Source: an uncultured Ruminococcus sp. (GTDB taxonomy: Bacteria; Bacillota; Clostridia; Oscillospirales; Acutalibacteraceae). From it: a stretch of DNA of 64,000 nt. A program made the position numbers and the translations under genes. Every line of letters starts with the position of its first letter. Position 1 is the stretch's first letter. Location: positions 1-64,000 of the forward strand of contig CACXBF010000007.1 of NCBI GenBank assembly GCA_902765855.1, in the 5' to 3' direction. This document shows, in pieces, positions 45,354 to 53,416 of this stretch. Under the pieces are notes generated by a model, which worked only from the letters and a program-made list of their open reading frames with translations, had not been told where the DNA came from and did not search any database.

Positions 45354-45854
45354 TTATGACCAAAGACTTGTAAATGCGTCGGCTATTGTTTCAAAAACAT
45401 TTTTGGGACCATTTCCTTGCAGAATCTCTGCTTTATCCTCACCCGACATTGTAATAAATTCTTTTTCCATATTATCGGCTTTAGTCATACCAAGATTACT
45501 TTCAGCATAGCTTTCAATTTTTTCCTCAGAAAGCTTACTGTCAATCTGAATTTGATATTGTGTTTGTTCACCCTCAAGTATGCTGATTTCATTCTCTGCT
45601 TCGACGATTTGCGCATTTAGCTCATTTATAAGCACATTTGATTGTACAATAGTAATCGAAATAGCCGTAAAAACAACGACAAAAATAGAAATCGCAGCGA
45701 CATAGAAGATATTGTGTCGTCTTCTTGCTTCCTTATTTATTTTCTCTTTAGGAAGCACAATCACATTATTCTTTTTAGGGTGTTTTTTGGGTTCAAGTTC
45801 AGGTGCAGTTTCAAATAAAGAGAGGTCATATGCACTGTTTACTTGTTCTTTCAT
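45354..45854 (-). CDS. ftsL: FtsL-like septal protein
   Basis: 166 residues: a cytosolic part of about 50 residues (Lys/Pro-rich), a single membrane helix (about 48-70, FYVAAISIFVVVFTAISI), then a leucine-zipper-like coiled coil (LINELNAQIVEAENEISILEGEQ, about 75-100). Divergent FtsL proteins in Firmicutes share only this layout and the position between rsmH and the septal PBP. They bridge FtsQ/DivIC with the PBP. The identity rests mainly on position and topology. Confidence 0.75.
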   Translation of the reverse strand: MKEQVNSAYDLSLFETAPELEPKKHPKKNNVIVLPKEKINKEARRRHNIFYVAAISIFVVVFTAISITIVQSNVLINELNAQIVEAENEISILEGEQTQYQIQIDSKLSEEKIESYAESNLGMTKADNMEKEFITMSGEDKAEILQGNGPKNVFETIADAFTSLWS

Positions 45855-45881
45855 TTTTCATCATCCCTTCAGAATAGTCAA

Positions 45882-46829
45882 CTATTCTTCAATTCTCTTA
45901 TAATCCTTAATTTTCTCACAAACTCTTAACTTTGCGCTTCTGCTTCTTGGGTTTTCCTCAAGTTCTTTTTCAGAAGCCTCTACAGGTTTTTTTGTAACAA
46001 GCTTTGCACTCGGGGTATTTCCACAAACGCAAATAGGAAAATCCTTTGGGCAAGTACACCCCTGACACCATTTTGCCATTCTCTGCTTAACGATTCTATC
46101 CTCAAGCGAATGGAAAGTAATAACTGCAAGTTTGCCACCGTTTTTCAACAATGAAAAAGCTGCGTCAAGCCCTTCCGAAAGTCTGTCAAGCTCGCCATTT
46201 ACGGCAATTCTCAATGCTTGGAAGGTTTTTCTCGCAGGATGTCCGTCACGTCTTGCCTTTGCGGGATACGCATTAGCGACAATTTCCGCAAGTTCAAGCG
46301 TAGTTTCGATTGGCTTAACCGCTCTTCTCTGTTCAATCGCCCGTACGATACTTTTTGCAAATTTTTCTTCGCCATAAAGCGTAAGAATTTTGCAAAGCTC
46401 GCCGAAAGAAAGCGTATTTACAAGGTCAGCAGCAGTTGTGCCGTTTTTACTCATTCTCATATCAAGAGGTGCATCGTGGTGATATGAAAAACCACGCTCC
46501 GGCGTATCAAGCTGTCTTGACGAAACGCCTATATCAAGCAAAATTCCATCAACCGAGTAAACCTCAAGCTCATTAGCCGCCTCTTTCATTTTAGAGAAAT
46601 TCGATTTATATATAGTTACCTTATTATCGTTATCAAAGCGGTTATGCAGTGTCAAAATTGCCTCAGGGTCTTGATCTATGCAGATAAGTCTGCCATTTTT
46701 AAGCCTTTTTGCAATTTCTGACGAATGACCGCCGCCCCCCGCCGTTCCATCAATATAGATTCCGTCAGGTTTAATATCAAGATTTTCAATCGTTTCGTTC
46801 AGCAGAACAGGTTTGTGTACAAATTCCAT
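45882..46829 (-). CDS. rsmH: 16S rRNA m4C1402 methyltransferase
   Basis: 315 residues. IDGTAGGGGHSSEIA (about 27-41, SAM motif), LICIDQDPEA (about 49-58), DGILLDIGVSSRQLD (about 94-108), RRDGHPARKTFQALRIAVN (about 199-217) and FHSLEDRIVKQ (about 243-253). Normal MraW length. GGAA precedes the ATG. The second gene of the dcw cluster, 3 bp after mraZ. Confidence 0.96.
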   Translation of the reverse strand: MEFVHKPVLLNETIENLDIKPDGIYIDGTAGGGGHSSEIAKRLKNGRLICIDQDPEAILTLHNRFDNDNKVTIYKSNFSKMKEAANELEVYSVDGILLDIGVSSRQLDTPERGFSYHHDAPLDMRMSKNGTTAADLVNTLSFGELCKILTLYGEEKFAKSIVRAIEQRRAVKPIETTLELAEIVANAYPAKARRDGHPARKTFQALRIAVNGELDRLSEGLDAAFSLLKNGGKLAVITFHSLEDRIVKQRMAKWCQGCTCPKDFPICVCGNTPSAKLVTKKPVEASEKELEENPRSRSAKLRVCEKIKDYKRIEE

Positions 46830-46831
46830 AG

Positions 46832-47245
46832 TTAAATTCCAAGTGAAGACATTATGTCAAACATACTATCCTCAGTAACCTTATTGTTATATTCATTCCA
46901 TCTGTCGAAATCCCAGATTTCGGCTTTAAGTCCTGTGCCTATAATTACAACATCTTTTGTAAGACCTGCGTAATCTCTAAGTGGCTGTGGGATTAAAACT
47001 CTGCCTTGTTTATCAGGTTCAAGCTCTGCCGCCCCTGAAAACAGAAAACGCTGAATATCCTTTGTCTGTGAGCTTGGAAGACTCCTTAGCTTTTCGCCAA
47101 GGCTATCCCAGTCACTCTTAGAAAGCACCGAAAGGCAATTATCAAGACCTCGTGTAATATAAAATACACTGCCAAGCTCTTCACGAAACTTAGCAGGCAT
47201 AATCACACGACCTTTAGAGTCGATATTATGTTGGTATGTTCCCAT
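46832..47245 (-). CDS. mraZ: Transcriptional regulator MraZ
   Basis: DNA-binding regulator of the dcw operon, with two SpoVT/AbrB-like halves: MGTYQHNIDSKGRVIMPAKFRE (start) and GAAELEPDKQGRVLIPQPLRDYA (about 71-93). 137 residues from ATG 47245, the usual MraZ start (MGxYxHNID). Alternative starts at 47263 or 47251 add a few residues. The first gene of the cluster, with its own phased binding boxes upstream. It represses its own promoter in species studied. Confidence 0.95.
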   Translation of the reverse strand: MGTYQHNIDSKGRVIMPAKFREELGSVFYITRGLDNCLSVLSKSDWDSLGEKLRSLPSSQTKDIQRFLFSGAAELEPDKQGRVLIPQPLRDYAGLTKDVVIIGTGLKAEIWDFDRWNEYNNKVTEDSMFDIMSSLGI

Positions 47246-47287
47246 CAACATAATTTGCCACACTTTAGGTAAATGAGTTCCGTTTTA

Positions 47288-47322
47288 TGCACTTCGCTCT
47301 ACTTTTACCCACCTTTCACCAC
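47288..47322 (-). promoter_or_regulatory. Four phased MraZ boxes
   Basis: Minus strand GTGGT (47318-47322), GTGGG (47308-47312), GTAGA (47298-47302) and GTGCA (47288-47292), each separated by exactly 10 bp. That matches the repeat rule of MraZ operators (TGGGN-type repeats). They lie between the mraZ promoter and its start codon, where a bound MraZ multimer would block transcription. Confidence 0.8.
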
Positions 47323-47333
47323 TTTATGTAATT

Positions 47334-47362
47334 ATTATAGTATACCCACCCTAAAAAAGCAA
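47334..47362 (-). promoter_or_regulatory. Promoter of the dcw cluster
   Basis: Minus strand TTGCTT (47357-47362), 17-nt spacer, TATAAT (47334-47339). Directly upstream of the MraZ boxes. Confidence 0.75.
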
Positions 47363-47364
47363 GT

Positions 47365-48055
47365 ATAAAGCAGTGAAAAGAATAACCAAATTTTTATAAA
47401 TGAATAGTAAATCATACATTATTATATTAAAAAAAAGACCAGATAATGCAGATAGACTATAATTTTAAAAACCACAATATATAGTTATATATCATCTATA
47501 TAGGCAATAAAAATTCGTACATAATGTGGTAATATATATATTTTACCACAAGCGGCAATAAAAAGCTACAAAAAATTCATAATTATTAAATTTTTGTTAC
47601 TTTCGCCAATAAATCTGTTCTTTTTAAATTAATGATTAAAAATTCATTTATAAATTTTCTTTTTAGTAATAATGGAATCTAAAAATTCTTAAAAACCTCT
47701 ATTTTATGCGATTTTTATATTGTCTTAAATATCGACTATTCTTATATAAAATCAGTATAAAATATTAAAAAATGTGGTTTTTTACTCAAAATCGACATTT
47801 CATATTAACTTTTAATATGGTATATTATAAACCGCTATATGCAACAAATTTGTTACAAAATAAAAGCCTTTGTTTTTTGTGCATTTTAACAAAACTTTTT
47901 ATCATATTATCATTTTAAAGATTTTATGTTGGGGAAAGCTACAAATTTTAGCCCTTTCTGCTTTATAAGGGAATATTATTTTTCTTCATTTTGTCAATGT
48001 TTTGTTACTTTTAAAATTATCATTAAATTTTAGTTGAATAATTTATACAACTAAT
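47365..48055. other. A/T-rich intergenic gap without genes
   Basis: About 690 bp between the divergent dcw and PfkB promoters. No ORF above about 40 codons is evident. One inverted repeat, TGTGGTAA...TTACCACA (47525-47532 with 47543-47550), and a CCCTT/AAGGG hairpin near 47.96 kb are the only structures I see. Base composition is far more A/T-rich than in the genes. Confidence 0.6.
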
Positions 48056-48057
48056 AA

Positions 48058-48086
48058 TTGACATTGCTGCCTTATCTTGCTATCAT
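48058..48086 (+). promoter_or_regulatory. Promoter of the PfkB-type kinase gene
   Basis: Plus strand TTGACA (48058-48063), 17-nt spacer, TATCAT (48081-48086), 50 nt before the ATG at 48137. Confidence 0.75.
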
Positions 48087-48136
48087 TAAAGAAAAATAAA
48101 AACCAATTAAAACATAAAATGAAGAGGAGATTAGCT

Positions 48137-49036
48137 ATGAAAAATATACTTGTTTCAGGTCTTATTAACATCGAAACAACTGCATCTATAAACTCATTTC
48201 CCATTGAATATCAGGCCATAGATTATAACTTTTTTGGCGTAAATTCAATGCCATCGGGTGTAGGTTTGAATCTTGCCTCTGCATTAACAACACTTGGCGA
48301 TAAGGTTTCACTCCTCTCTATTTGTGGAAATGATACTTTAGGTTCAGTTATTAAGCAAGAACTCAAAAATCGAAATATCAATTCAGAGTATATCCTTTCC
48401 ATTCTTTCACAAACCCCACAATCCGTAGTTCTTTATGACAAAAATGGTAAAAGACAAATAATCTGCGACCTCAAAGACTCGCAAGAGACCCCATATAATA
48501 TAGATATATTCAAGGCAGAAGCCGAAAAATGCGATTGTATGTGTCTTTGCAATATAAATTTTTCAAGAAAAATGCTTCCCATTGCAAAAGAACTTAATAA
48601 AATAATAGTTACAGATGTTCATGTCATTTCATCTCTCGACGATGAATATAACCGTGATTTTATGCAGTACGCAGATATTTTATTTATGAGTAATGAAAAT
48701 CTTGGTGATGCAAGATTGTTTGCTAAAGAAACTGCAAAACGCTTTGGAAACTCAATAATTATAGTTGGAATGGGTTCTCAAGGCTCTTTACTTTACACTA
48801 AAGCTAACGATAATTTCATTGAACTTCCAATTTTTAAAACTCGCAAGCCTGTTAATACAATTGGTGCAGGCGATGCTTTACTTTCAGCTTTTACGCATTT
48901 CTATATAAATGGCTGTTCGCCAAAGGATTCTTTAAAACTTGCATCAATCTTTGCTTCATATAAAATCGGAGATAAAAACGCTTCTTCAGGTTTTCTTACA
49001 GAACAAGAGCTTTTAAAACTCGCTGAAAATATATAG
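48137..49036 (+). CDS. PfkB-family carbohydrate kinase
   Basis: 299 residues, ribokinase fold. N-terminal ILVSGLINIETT and NSMPSGVGLNLASALTTLGD (about 40-59, sugar-binding Gly pair), a central lid, and the C-terminal catalytic signature NTIGAGDALLSAFTHFY (about 243-259, GAGD motif with the catalytic Asp). The phosphate acceptor (ribose, fructose or other) is not determined. GAGGAG lies 7 nt before the ATG at 48137. Two genes later comes a TrmB-type sugar regulator, suggesting local control. Confidence 0.9.
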   Translation: MKNILVSGLINIETTASINSFPIEYQAIDYNFFGVNSMPSGVGLNLASALTTLGDKVSLLSICGNDTLGSVIKQELKNRNINSEYILSILSQTPQSVVLYDKNGKRQIICDLKDSQETPYNIDIFKAEAEKCDCMCLCNINFSRKMLPIAKELNKIIVTDVHVISSLDDEYNRDFMQYADILFMSNENLGDARLFAKETAKRFGNSIIIVGMGSQGSLLYTKANDNFIELPIFKTRKPVNTIGAGDALLSAFTHFYINGCSPKDSLKLASIFASYKIGDKNASSGFLTEQELLKLAENI

Positions 49037-49182
49037 TTAATACAAATAATATTATTTCTAAAATTTATATAATAATTATTTATTTTACTTATTGTAATGT
49101 ATTTAATATTGTGATTTAATATGTATAAAGAAAAGATCTTTATTCTTTTCTTTAATAATTATTAGAAAAGGAATTGATAAAA

Positions 49183-49338
49183 ATGAAATCATTTGAGTTG
49201 ATTGTTATATTCGTAGTTTTAGCTATAGATACAGTTTTACTAATTTGGGATTTAAAAGAAAATAAAAATAATCATAAGCATTCAAAAGGGAAAAAATATG
49301 GACAAAGAGCAAATCATTTCAACACTAACAAATCTTAA
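49183..49338 (+). CDS. Putative 51-aa single-span membrane peptide
   Basis: Begins MKSFELIVIFVVLAIDTVLLIW, a short N-terminal membrane helix, and continues with a hydrophilic Lys/His/Asn-rich tail. AAAGGAA lies about 10 nt upstream. It overlaps the start of the TrmB gene by 41 bp, and its sequence there is forced by that gene, so it may be real, a leader for coupling, or chance. No family recognised. Confidence 0.4.
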   Translation: MKSFELIVIFVVLAIDTVLLIWDLKENKNNHKHSKGKKYGQRANHFNTNKS

Positions 49339-50083
49339 TTTTTCAAGGCTTGAGGCGGAAATCTATATAACACTTCTTGAAGGCGAAATGTCAGGCTATC
49401 AGATTTCTAAGAAAATCGAAATAGCAAGACCATCTGTTTACGCAGCACTTGAGCATATGTTTGAAAAAGGAATCGTACAAAAGGTTCAAGACAACAGTTC
49501 AGTGTACAAAGCTCAACCACCTAAAGTAATCTTTAAAAAGCTCAGCGAGGAATTTTCAGAAAATGCTTTTTTCGCCGAAGAAGCACTCACTCAATATTCA
49601 GAAAATCACTTTGAAAATCGTATTTTCACAATAAAAGGTATAAAAACAATAATCGAATACGCCAAAGATATGATTATCAAAGCAAAAAACGAAGTTTTCA
49701 TAAATACAGATTTAGAGTTATCTATCTTCAAAACTTCAATAAAAAAAGCGTCTGAAAACGGCACAGCAATCACTATTTTCTCATTCTATGAACCAGATAT
49801 AGACCTACCCTGTAAAATTTTCACTCATAATAGAAAAAACAAACATACTGCAAGCCGCCTTATGCTTTCATATGATGACTCTGAAACACTTATAGCCAAT
49901 GCTAATGATTCAGGGGAATGGCTCGCTTCTATAACAAATAATCCATTACTTGTAGAGATTATAACCGAACATATTCATAATGACATCTATCTTCTAAAAC
50001 TAAGAAACGAATATGGCAGTGAAATTTATAATAATTTAAGAATAGGTTCAAACTTTGAATCTCATAATAAAATAGTAAAATAA
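49298..50083 (+). CDS. TrmB-family transcriptional regulator
   Basis: 261 residues. N-terminal winged helix (about 8-75): LNFSRLEAEIYITLLEGEMSGYQIS and the wing ARPSVYAALEHMFEKGIV. Then a helical linker and a sensor domain (about 110-255, PLD-like fold with KNEVFINTDLELSIFKTSI). TrmB-like proteins respond to sugars, which fits the adjacent PfkB gene, but the effector is unknown. AAGGGAAAA lies before the ATG. Ends at a shared terminator. Confidence 0.85.
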   Translation: MDKEQIISTLTNLNFSRLEAEIYITLLEGEMSGYQISKKIEIARPSVYAALEHMFEKGIVQKVQDNSSVYKAQPPKVIFKKLSEEFSENAFFAEEALTQYSENHFENRIFTIKGIKTIIEYAKDMIIKAKNEVFINTDLELSIFKTSIKKASENGTAITIFSFYEPDIDLPCKIFTHNRKNKHTASRLMLSYDDSETLIANANDSGEWLASITNNPLLVEIITEHIHNDIYLLKLRNEYGSEIYNNLRIGSNFESHNKIVK

Positions 50084-50084
50084 A

Positions 50085-50115
50085 AACGGCAAGGCTTATT
50101 TAAAGCTTTGCCGTT
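50085..50115. terminator. Bidirectional terminator between TrmB and PAP2 genes
   Basis: AACGGCAAGGCTT (50085-50097) pairs with AAGCTTTGCCGTT (50103-50115), one G-U pair, 5-nt loop. Minus strand runs into TTTTTATTTTACTATTTT; plus strand into AATTT. It serves the PAP2 gene best. Confidence 0.8.
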
Positions 50116-50118
50116 AAT

Positions 50119-50658
50119 TTATGAAAAGTTAAATACAGAAATAGAATACACAACCGGAACTACTATACAACCCGTTATAATTCCCAATGCCATACCTGCT
50201 AAAACATCTGTAAGATAATGTACTAAAAGATATGTACGAGAAAATGCAATCAATGCCGCCAAAAAAAGCATCGGAATTGCGAATATCGGGTGCATAAAAA
50301 ACATAACTGTTGTAGCTGCAAACGATGATGTCGTATGACCTGAAGGAAATGAATAGTGCGGGGGGTTTTTTATTAAAAGTTGGTCTTCACTGACCTTATG
50401 GCAAGGACGAACTCTGCCTACGATATTTTTTATTGTAACCTCTCCGCAAAGCCACGAAACAACAATCGCTATTATCATGGCTATTCCAGAGGTTCTATAT
50501 TTTTGAAAAGGCAATAAAGCTACTGCAATAACAAACCACACAAGACCACTATTTCCGATAGTTGTTGCACCAACCATTATTTTATTCAACCGCTTAGTGC
50601 GCAGTTTTGAAATTCTGTCGAGCATACGGTTGTCCCAATTTTGAATGCGACTAAGCAT
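50119..50658 (-). CDS. PAP2-family membrane phosphatase
   Basis: 179 residues with about five membrane helices. Phosphatase motifs: KNIVGRVRP (about 74-82), PSGHT (about 106-110) and SRTYLLVHYLTD (about 144-155). Members recycle undecaprenyl pyrophosphate (BcrC type) or act on other lipid phosphates. The first is a reasonable reading given the nearby wall genes but is not proven. ATG at 50658 is preferred (GGAGGTG, 6 nt upstream); an in-frame GTG at 50667 lies inside that site. Confidence 0.88.
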   Translation of the reverse strand: MLSRIQNWDNRMLDRISKLRTKRLNKIMVGATTIGNSGLVWFVIAVALLPFQKYRTSGIAMIIAIVVSWLCGEVTIKNIVGRVRPCHKVSEDQLLIKNPPHYSFPSGHTTSSFAATTVMFFMHPIFAIPMLFLAALIAFSRTYLLVHYLTDVLAGMALGIITGCIVVPVVYSISVFNFS

Positions 50659-50901
50659 ATTACTCACCTCCGAAATAAATATTTAACACTATGCCAATCA
50701 AGTGTCTTAATTTACCTAATACATTACCATTCTTATTTATTATAACACATTTTCAGCAAAAGCGGTATATATTTTTCTCGGAAATGAGTACCAACATTCT
50801 ATATAATTTTTGATAAAGTTGCACAGAATATAAAACCTTAATACAAAGGTAAATTTTACAAAAGCTTTTATGAAACCATCAATTATTTTTTAACTTACTA
50901 A

Positions 50902-51912
50902 CTATTCACTTTCAAGTTCAATAAGATGTGCTACTCCCGGAATACTTTCACCTTGTTGTGCTGAAGTTGGGGACATCAAAGCTCCCGTTGCAACAAACAA
51001 AACCCTTTTAAGCTCGTTGGTTTTCATTTTTTGCAATACATACGAACAGAATACTGAACCGCTGCAACCGCAACCTGAACCGCCTGCGTGAACATCTTGA
51101 GTTTTTATATCGAAAATCATCAAACCGCAATCATTATGCTGACGACTTATTTGCAAGCCTTCTTTTTCAAGTAATTCTAAAAGTAAAGTTTTACCTATCA
51201 TACCAAGGTCCCCAGTTAGAATTAAATCGAAATTTTGTGGTTTTTCTTTGGTATCTGAAAAATAATCAAGTATGGTCTGAGCCGCCGCAGGAGCCATCGC
51301 TGCACCCATATTGTTAGCATCTTTAATTCCCATGTCGGTAATTCTTCCGATTGTTATACGCTTGATTTTTATACCATTTCCGCCTCTTTGAATAATTGCC
51401 GCTCCCGAACCTGTAACTGTCCATTGTGCCGTTGGCGTTCTTTGTCCCCCGTATTCAAGTGGAAAACGAAATTGTCTTTCAGCTGAACAGAAATGCGAAG
51501 AAGTAACAGCAACACATCTGTCGGCAGCAAAGCTATCTGTGAATACTGATGCCATCGAAATAGTCTGAGCCATTGTAGAACAAGCTCCATACTGACCAAG
51601 AAAAGGTATTCCCAAAGCACGAAGTCCAAATGTTGAAGAAATACACTGATTGAGCAAATCTCCCGCAAAAATATAATTTATGCTTGAGGCATCTATTTCA
51701 GCCTTTTTAAGAGCTAATTCTACAGCAGATTTTTGCAGAAAACTTTCAGCTTTTTCCCACGAAGATTCGCCAAATTTATCATCACTGTATGTTTTATCAA
51801 AATATTTGGCAAGAGGACCTTCCGCCTCTTTATGACCGACAATAGCGGCGTTATTTAATATTCTGACATCATTTTCCATTTCAAGAGTATATTTTCCGAT
51901 TCTCTTTGGCAT
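50902..51912 (-). CDS. spoVAD: Stage V sporulation protein AD
   Basis: Thiolase-fold protein that binds dipicolinic acid for uptake into the forespore. 336 residues. NNAAIVGHKEAEGPLAKYFD, INYIFAGDLLNQCISSTFGLRALG (about 74-97), GACSTMAQTISM (about 107-118) and SSHFCSAERQFRFPLEYGGQR (about 136-156) are the family core. Normally it is flanked by spoVAC and spoVAE; here neither is seen, so the other components must be elsewhere or lost. The start at ATG 51912 has GGAGGG 9 nt upstream, which excludes the upstream in-frame ATG at 51957. Confidence 0.93.
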   Translation of the reverse strand: MPKRIGKYTLEMENDVRILNNAAIVGHKEAEGPLAKYFDKTYSDDKFGESSWEKAESFLQKSAVELALKKAEIDASSINYIFAGDLLNQCISSTFGLRALGIPFLGQYGACSTMAQTISMASVFTDSFAADRCVAVTSSHFCSAERQFRFPLEYGGQRTPTAQWTVTGSGAAIIQRGGNGIKIKRITIGRITDMGIKDANNMGAAMAPAAAQTILDYFSDTKEKPQNFDLILTGDLGMIGKTLLLELLEKEGLQISRQHNDCGLMIFDIKTQDVHAGGSGCGCSGSVFCSYVLQKMKTNELKRVLFVATGALMSPTSAQQGESIPGVAHLIELESE

Positions 51913-51972
51913 ATCTATGCACCCTCCAATATGAGATTTCATAGATATTATTTCCAAAGTAGATTTATTTAT

Positions 51973-52113
51973 TCAAAATTAAAAGCGGTGGACTAAGTCC
52001 GCCGCTTTAGAAATAAAGAAATGTTATGGGTTTCGCCTTTAAAACCCACGAGGGACTCTTTCCCTCAACTCTGCAAGCTTCTGAAAAAGCTTGAACAAAA
52101 CTTTTAATTTATA
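51973..52113 (-). repeat. Dispersed intergenic repeat, complete copy
   Basis: On the minus strand: AATTAAAAGTTTTGTTCAAG, CTTTTTCAGAAGCTTGCAG, GAGGGAAAGAGTCCCTC, GTGGGTTTTAAAGGCG, GCGGCGGACTTAGTCCACCGC and CTTTTAATT, so the ends are short inverted repeats (AATTAAAA / TTTTAATT). Same element as at 21.25-21.35 kb, in the reverse orientation. Fills the gap between spoVAD and obgE. Confidence 0.8.
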
Positions 52114-52129
52114 TTAAACTTATGCTATA

Positions 52130-53401
52130 TTACTCGATATAGTCAAACTCAATTTCGTAAATGTCTACCGGATCGCCCTCAGATATGCCAGCCTCTTTAA
52201 GAGCATCAATAACGCCCGTCTTGATAAGCATACGCTGGAAGTATTGTACAGATTCACTGTCATCAAAATTGATTGAACGAATAAGTGTAAGCAACCATTC
52301 GCCTTCAACAAAGAATATACCGTCCTGAACTGTAATCTTGACCTCTTGCTTACCAAGTTCGTCCTCCTCGATAACTGGAGCCGGCTCCGGTTCATAGTGA
52401 GAAATAGGAGGAAGTTTAGAGAGCATCTCCTGAATACGCTTTAAAAGTGGCTCTGTCTGATATGCAATAGCCGCCATTATCGGGAAAAATTCATATCCTT
52501 GGTCTTCTATAAACTTTTTGAAATCTTCAACAGCCTCATCTGTTGTAAGGTCACACTTGTTACCTGCTACAATCATAGGGCGCTCTGCAAGCTCTGGGTT
52601 GAACTTTTTAAGCTCTTCATTTATAATACGGAAGTCTTCTTTCGGATCTCTACCCTCACTACCTGAAACATCAACTATATGAACAAGCATACGACAGCGT
52701 TCAACATGACGCAGAAATTGATGTCCTAAGCCTACGCCTTCGCCCGCACCTTCAATGAGTCCGGGAATATCCGCCATTACAAATGAACTTCCCTCACCCA
52801 TTCGGACAACTCCCAAAACCGGAGTTATTGTTGTAAAATGATAATTTGCAATAACAGGCTTTGCCTCACTTACAACTGAAACAAGCGTACTTTTACCAAC
52901 ATTCGGATATCCCACCAACCCAACATCTGCAAGAAGTTTTAATTCAAGAGAAACTTCCATACTTTCTCCTGGTAAGCCCGGTTTTGCAAAACGTGGTGTT
53001 TGCCTTGTAGGTGTTGCGAAATGTGTATTTCCCCAGCCGCCTCTGCCGCCTTTTGCGACAACAACAGGCTCATCATCTGAAATATCCGCAATAATTCTGC
53101 CTGTATTTGCATCTTTAATCAGTGTTCCACGAGGTACACGAATAACTAAATCTTCCGCTTTTTTACCATTACAGCGAGCACCCCTGCCGTTTTCACCCTT
53201 TGGTGCTTTATACTTTCGTTTATAACGGAAATCTGCCAATGTTGAAAGATTATCGTCAGCCTTAAAAATTATATTTCCACCACGACCGCCATCTCCACCA
53301 TCCGGACCACCTGCGGCAACATATTTTTCTCTATGAAAAGCAACTGCGCCATCTCCGCCGTCGCCTGCTGTTATCTGTATCTTAGCTACATCTACAAACA
53401 T
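52130..53401 (-). CDS. obgE: GTPase ObgE/CgtA
   Basis: Ribosome-assembly and stress GTPase. 423 residues. The Gly-rich Obg fold (1-158) has FHREKYVAAGGPDGGDGGRGG (about 23-43). The G domain (about 159-330) has GYPNVGKSTLVS (G1), TTITPV (G2 region), DIPGLIEGAGEG (G3), NKCD (G4, about 268-271) and SAIAYQ-type G5. The OCT domain (about 350-423) ends the protein. AAGGAGG precedes the ATG. Last gene of the leftward run 63.4-52.1 kb. Confidence 0.96.
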   Translation of the reverse strand: MFVDVAKIQITAGDGGDGAVAFHREKYVAAGGPDGGDGGRGGNIIFKADDNLSTLADFRYKRKYKAPKGENGRGARCNGKKAEDLVIRVPRGTLIKDANTGRIIADISDDEPVVVAKGGRGGWGNTHFATPTRQTPRFAKPGLPGESMEVSLELKLLADVGLVGYPNVGKSTLVSVVSEAKPVIANYHFTTITPVLGVVRMGEGSSFVMADIPGLIEGAGEGVGLGHQFLRHVERCRMLVHIVDVSGSEGRDPKEDFRIINEELKKFNPELAERPMIVAGNKCDLTTDEAVEDFKKFIEDQGYEFFPIMAAIAYQTEPLLKRIQEMLSKLPPISHYEPEPAPVIEEDELGKQEVKITVQDGIFFVEGEWLLTLIRSINFDDSESVQYFQRMLIKTGVIDALKEAGISEGDPVDIYEIEFDYIE

Positions 53402-53416
53402 TATAAAACTCCTCCT

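Noticed and set aside
47525..47550. Inverted repeat TGTGGTAA...TTACCACA as terminator or operator
   Set aside because: The arms are 8 bp, flanked by TA-rich sequence, with no T-tract and no adjacent gene end; likely chance.
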